Shown here piece after piece: positions 52,801 through 55,800 of a stretch of 64,000 nt of DNA. The notes under the pieces were generated by a model. The model was not told where the DNA came from. It ran no database searches and worked only from the letters and a program-made list of their open reading frames with translations. Source of the DNA: Owenia fusiformis. Its lineage: Eukaryota > Annelida > Polychaeta > Sabellida > Oweniidae. Each line of letters opens with the position of its first letter. Within the stretch, counting starts at the first letter, position 1. The stretch is from NCBI GenBank assembly GCA_903813345.2, contig CAIIXF020000010.1, positions 13,707,181 to 13,771,180 on the forward strand, in the 5' to 3' direction. A program made the position numbers and the translations under genes.

Positions 52801-55800
52801 TGCATTTATTTTTGTGAATTAAATTTATTGAAAAAAGATTCATGTAATATTCTATGTTTTACAGTAATAACTGTTGAACAGTATTCCATTTGTTTTGTTT
52901 TGAAGTTCTTATTGTTTTTTCATAGAAACCTACTGAAATAAACATAAATAAAAATGATGACCAATTACCTAAAAATGCTCAATTCCACCAAATTTATAGC
53001 ATTTACAAGGTCTTATAGATCAGAATTTCAAAAGTCTGGCAATGTTTTGACTTTTATTCTATAGAATTTCTTGGAAAAGGAACTATTTAATAGAAAGGTA
53101 CTTGTAATCTGGGCCTTAGTACTCACTCTAGCAATGTTGATATTTTTCTGCTAACCTGTCTGTATAGATCAATCCATCAACTGGAATACATCATCGGGGC
53201 CTCATAGAAATTTCACAGGCCTGGAAATGTGTATAAATAGTAATTCATCAATTAAAAAGTCATTTGGTTCAGTTTATACATATCACACTTGGAAGTTTTT
53301 TCTTGACTATTTCGAGACAAATATATCCATATTGAGTACCCGGAACTGAATCTTAGCCAAATATAACTGTAGTTATCTCACGTTAAATGATACCATTGCA
53401 GATAAATGTTGTATTCTGCAACAACCACCTTGCTTCAATGACTACTGGTGAACAATGTGAATTAGTTGTTGAATTATATGATGGATTTTGTGGTTACAGC
53501 CCAGCAAACTTTAGCGGAGAAGACAAAGTAGTGAAGCGTGACCTTCTCAAAGAGGATAAAAAGCGGAGATCTAGTGTATTTGCAAAGTTTGGGAGCTACA
53601 GGCAGAAAGTTAAGGTATTTTATATAATGTTTCAACGACAATAAGGTGCCAATACCTTACAGTCTTTCAAAAGGATTATATATATCATTTTTAATTACTA
53701 TTATTTTATATGTGAAATATATTATCTAAACAATAAAATTAACATTTCTTCCATAATGCAATAAAACAAACCAAGTAAAAAAATTTTTTTTTAAATATTA
53801 AGTTGGAGTTTTATGTCCATTGTATCCCATTATTGTGAGCCTCAGAAGCTGAGTAGGTTGACAGATGACATTTAGAATCTCAGAACATGACAACTTGTTT
53901 AACCCTCTGAAGTACAGGGTGGGCCATAAGAAATGGGACACTGCAGTATTTAATATCACATAGATGTATGACATACCAATTGCACAAAATAATGAAAACA
54001 TGCATCATGTGACTTTAAATGTTATGACTTTTACATGCAGTAGAACCTGTCTATGTTCTACTTGAGAGGTGTTATACTTATAGAGGTTCATTTCTAGAGG
54101 TGTTCCACTTCACATGTTTCACTGTACATCCACAAATCGTAAAACCTTACACTTATTAATTTTTTGTGACATTCAGTTCATAAGCATTTTTTTAAATAAA
54201 ATTAAAGTGAGTGTTCCATTTTTGGCCCACCCTGTAATAACCCCTGCTTGCTTCCATTATATATAACTAAAGATGATATTTTCTAAGACAATTCAGATCA
54301 TTAAACCTACAAGAGTTCTATTTTTGAAATGGTATATTGTTATAGTCCCATTATTGTGATTTATTGTTGGCGGCTATATCATCCATTTCAAAGACCCGTA
54401 GAGATGAGAAATATAGAAAAAATAGAATATGACTACCACTCCCATCCTTCTAAAATAGACAAATGATACTAAATAAAGACATGAATTCAGCCTGATGCCC
54501 GAGGAGCAGAAAATACATTTATGGAACTCTGCAGGTTTCCCCTACAAAAACACATTTGCCAAAATGAGTAATTAAGAATAAAAGAAATGTGTAATATCAC
54601 CATACACAACTTATTTGACGTCTGATCAGAAGTAATTTATTTTCATTTTTCGAGGCTCTAATACAATTTTCATTTCATTCTGTAAACATGTGGAACAAAC
54701 ATGTGATGCGGAATTCTTTATGTTTCAGTTAAAAGAGGAGAACAAGAAGACACACAGTTTTATGCCCGTCTCATTCAGTAATGCCACCCTATGCGATGTT
54801 TGTGCCAAATCTATGTCCAACAAGTCATCAGTGCAGTGTGAAAGTAAGTTCATTTATTAACAATTAAGTCCTTTTACGCACAGCTTACGTTATGGCACCA
54901 TCATATTGTTACAGTCTCCAGGCATCCTTTGGCAACTGTAACAAATGGCTGGTGTTGACATTTTGGTGTTAATGCCTTGCAAATCAATGAACTCATATCA
55001 ACATCACAATAAGAGAACGAAACACATGAATGTGCTTACATATGATTGGGTTATATAAGGTTATATTGAATGGATGATAATAAACTGTCATACAATGCAA
55101 TAACAACTTTCTTATTATATTATTTATTTTATATTTGATGACAATGGTTGTTAATGGGGTGAGTGATCCGAGGGTTAAAGACTTGGTGTCAATGAACTAA
55201 ATGCAAGTAGAAATAAACTTCAATACACAAGTAATCATTAAATATTCAAAATTTAGTCAAAATATTGCTGATATCTACATACAAAATGACATCCAGAAAA
55301 TGAAGTTTTAAAGATTGTTTATCAACTTTGATTTGTAATTTTCATTGATTAAGTGATTCCTACATCGGGGAGATTTCCCATAGACCCCATGTTATAAAAT
55401 CATGAAAACTAAAACACATATTATCTTCAATTGTGCAGATAATAATTCATTTCATTGAACTTATTTTGGATTGTATAATTATCAAACTCAAAAAGGTTAG
55501 ATGAAAATTGATCCCCTAAATCTATTCATTGGTGAAGTAAGACAAACTTTTTCTACGCCTGTCACGTTATCTGACCTGAATTAGCCACCTGGTGGTGAAA
55601 TGGGTAACTGTTCACTTGCACCTTATGTTTAACTGACAAAATAATAGATCAATCTCCATTTAATTGACATGATGAATCTTCACGGGCGGATGGTTGTTTA
55701 TAGTCGAGTAATCGTTTTTTGGTACGAGTCGCGACAAATCTTTTAATTAGTTATATTGTACGGAGGTGTGTTGTCTATTATTTGAATTTAGATGTACCTT

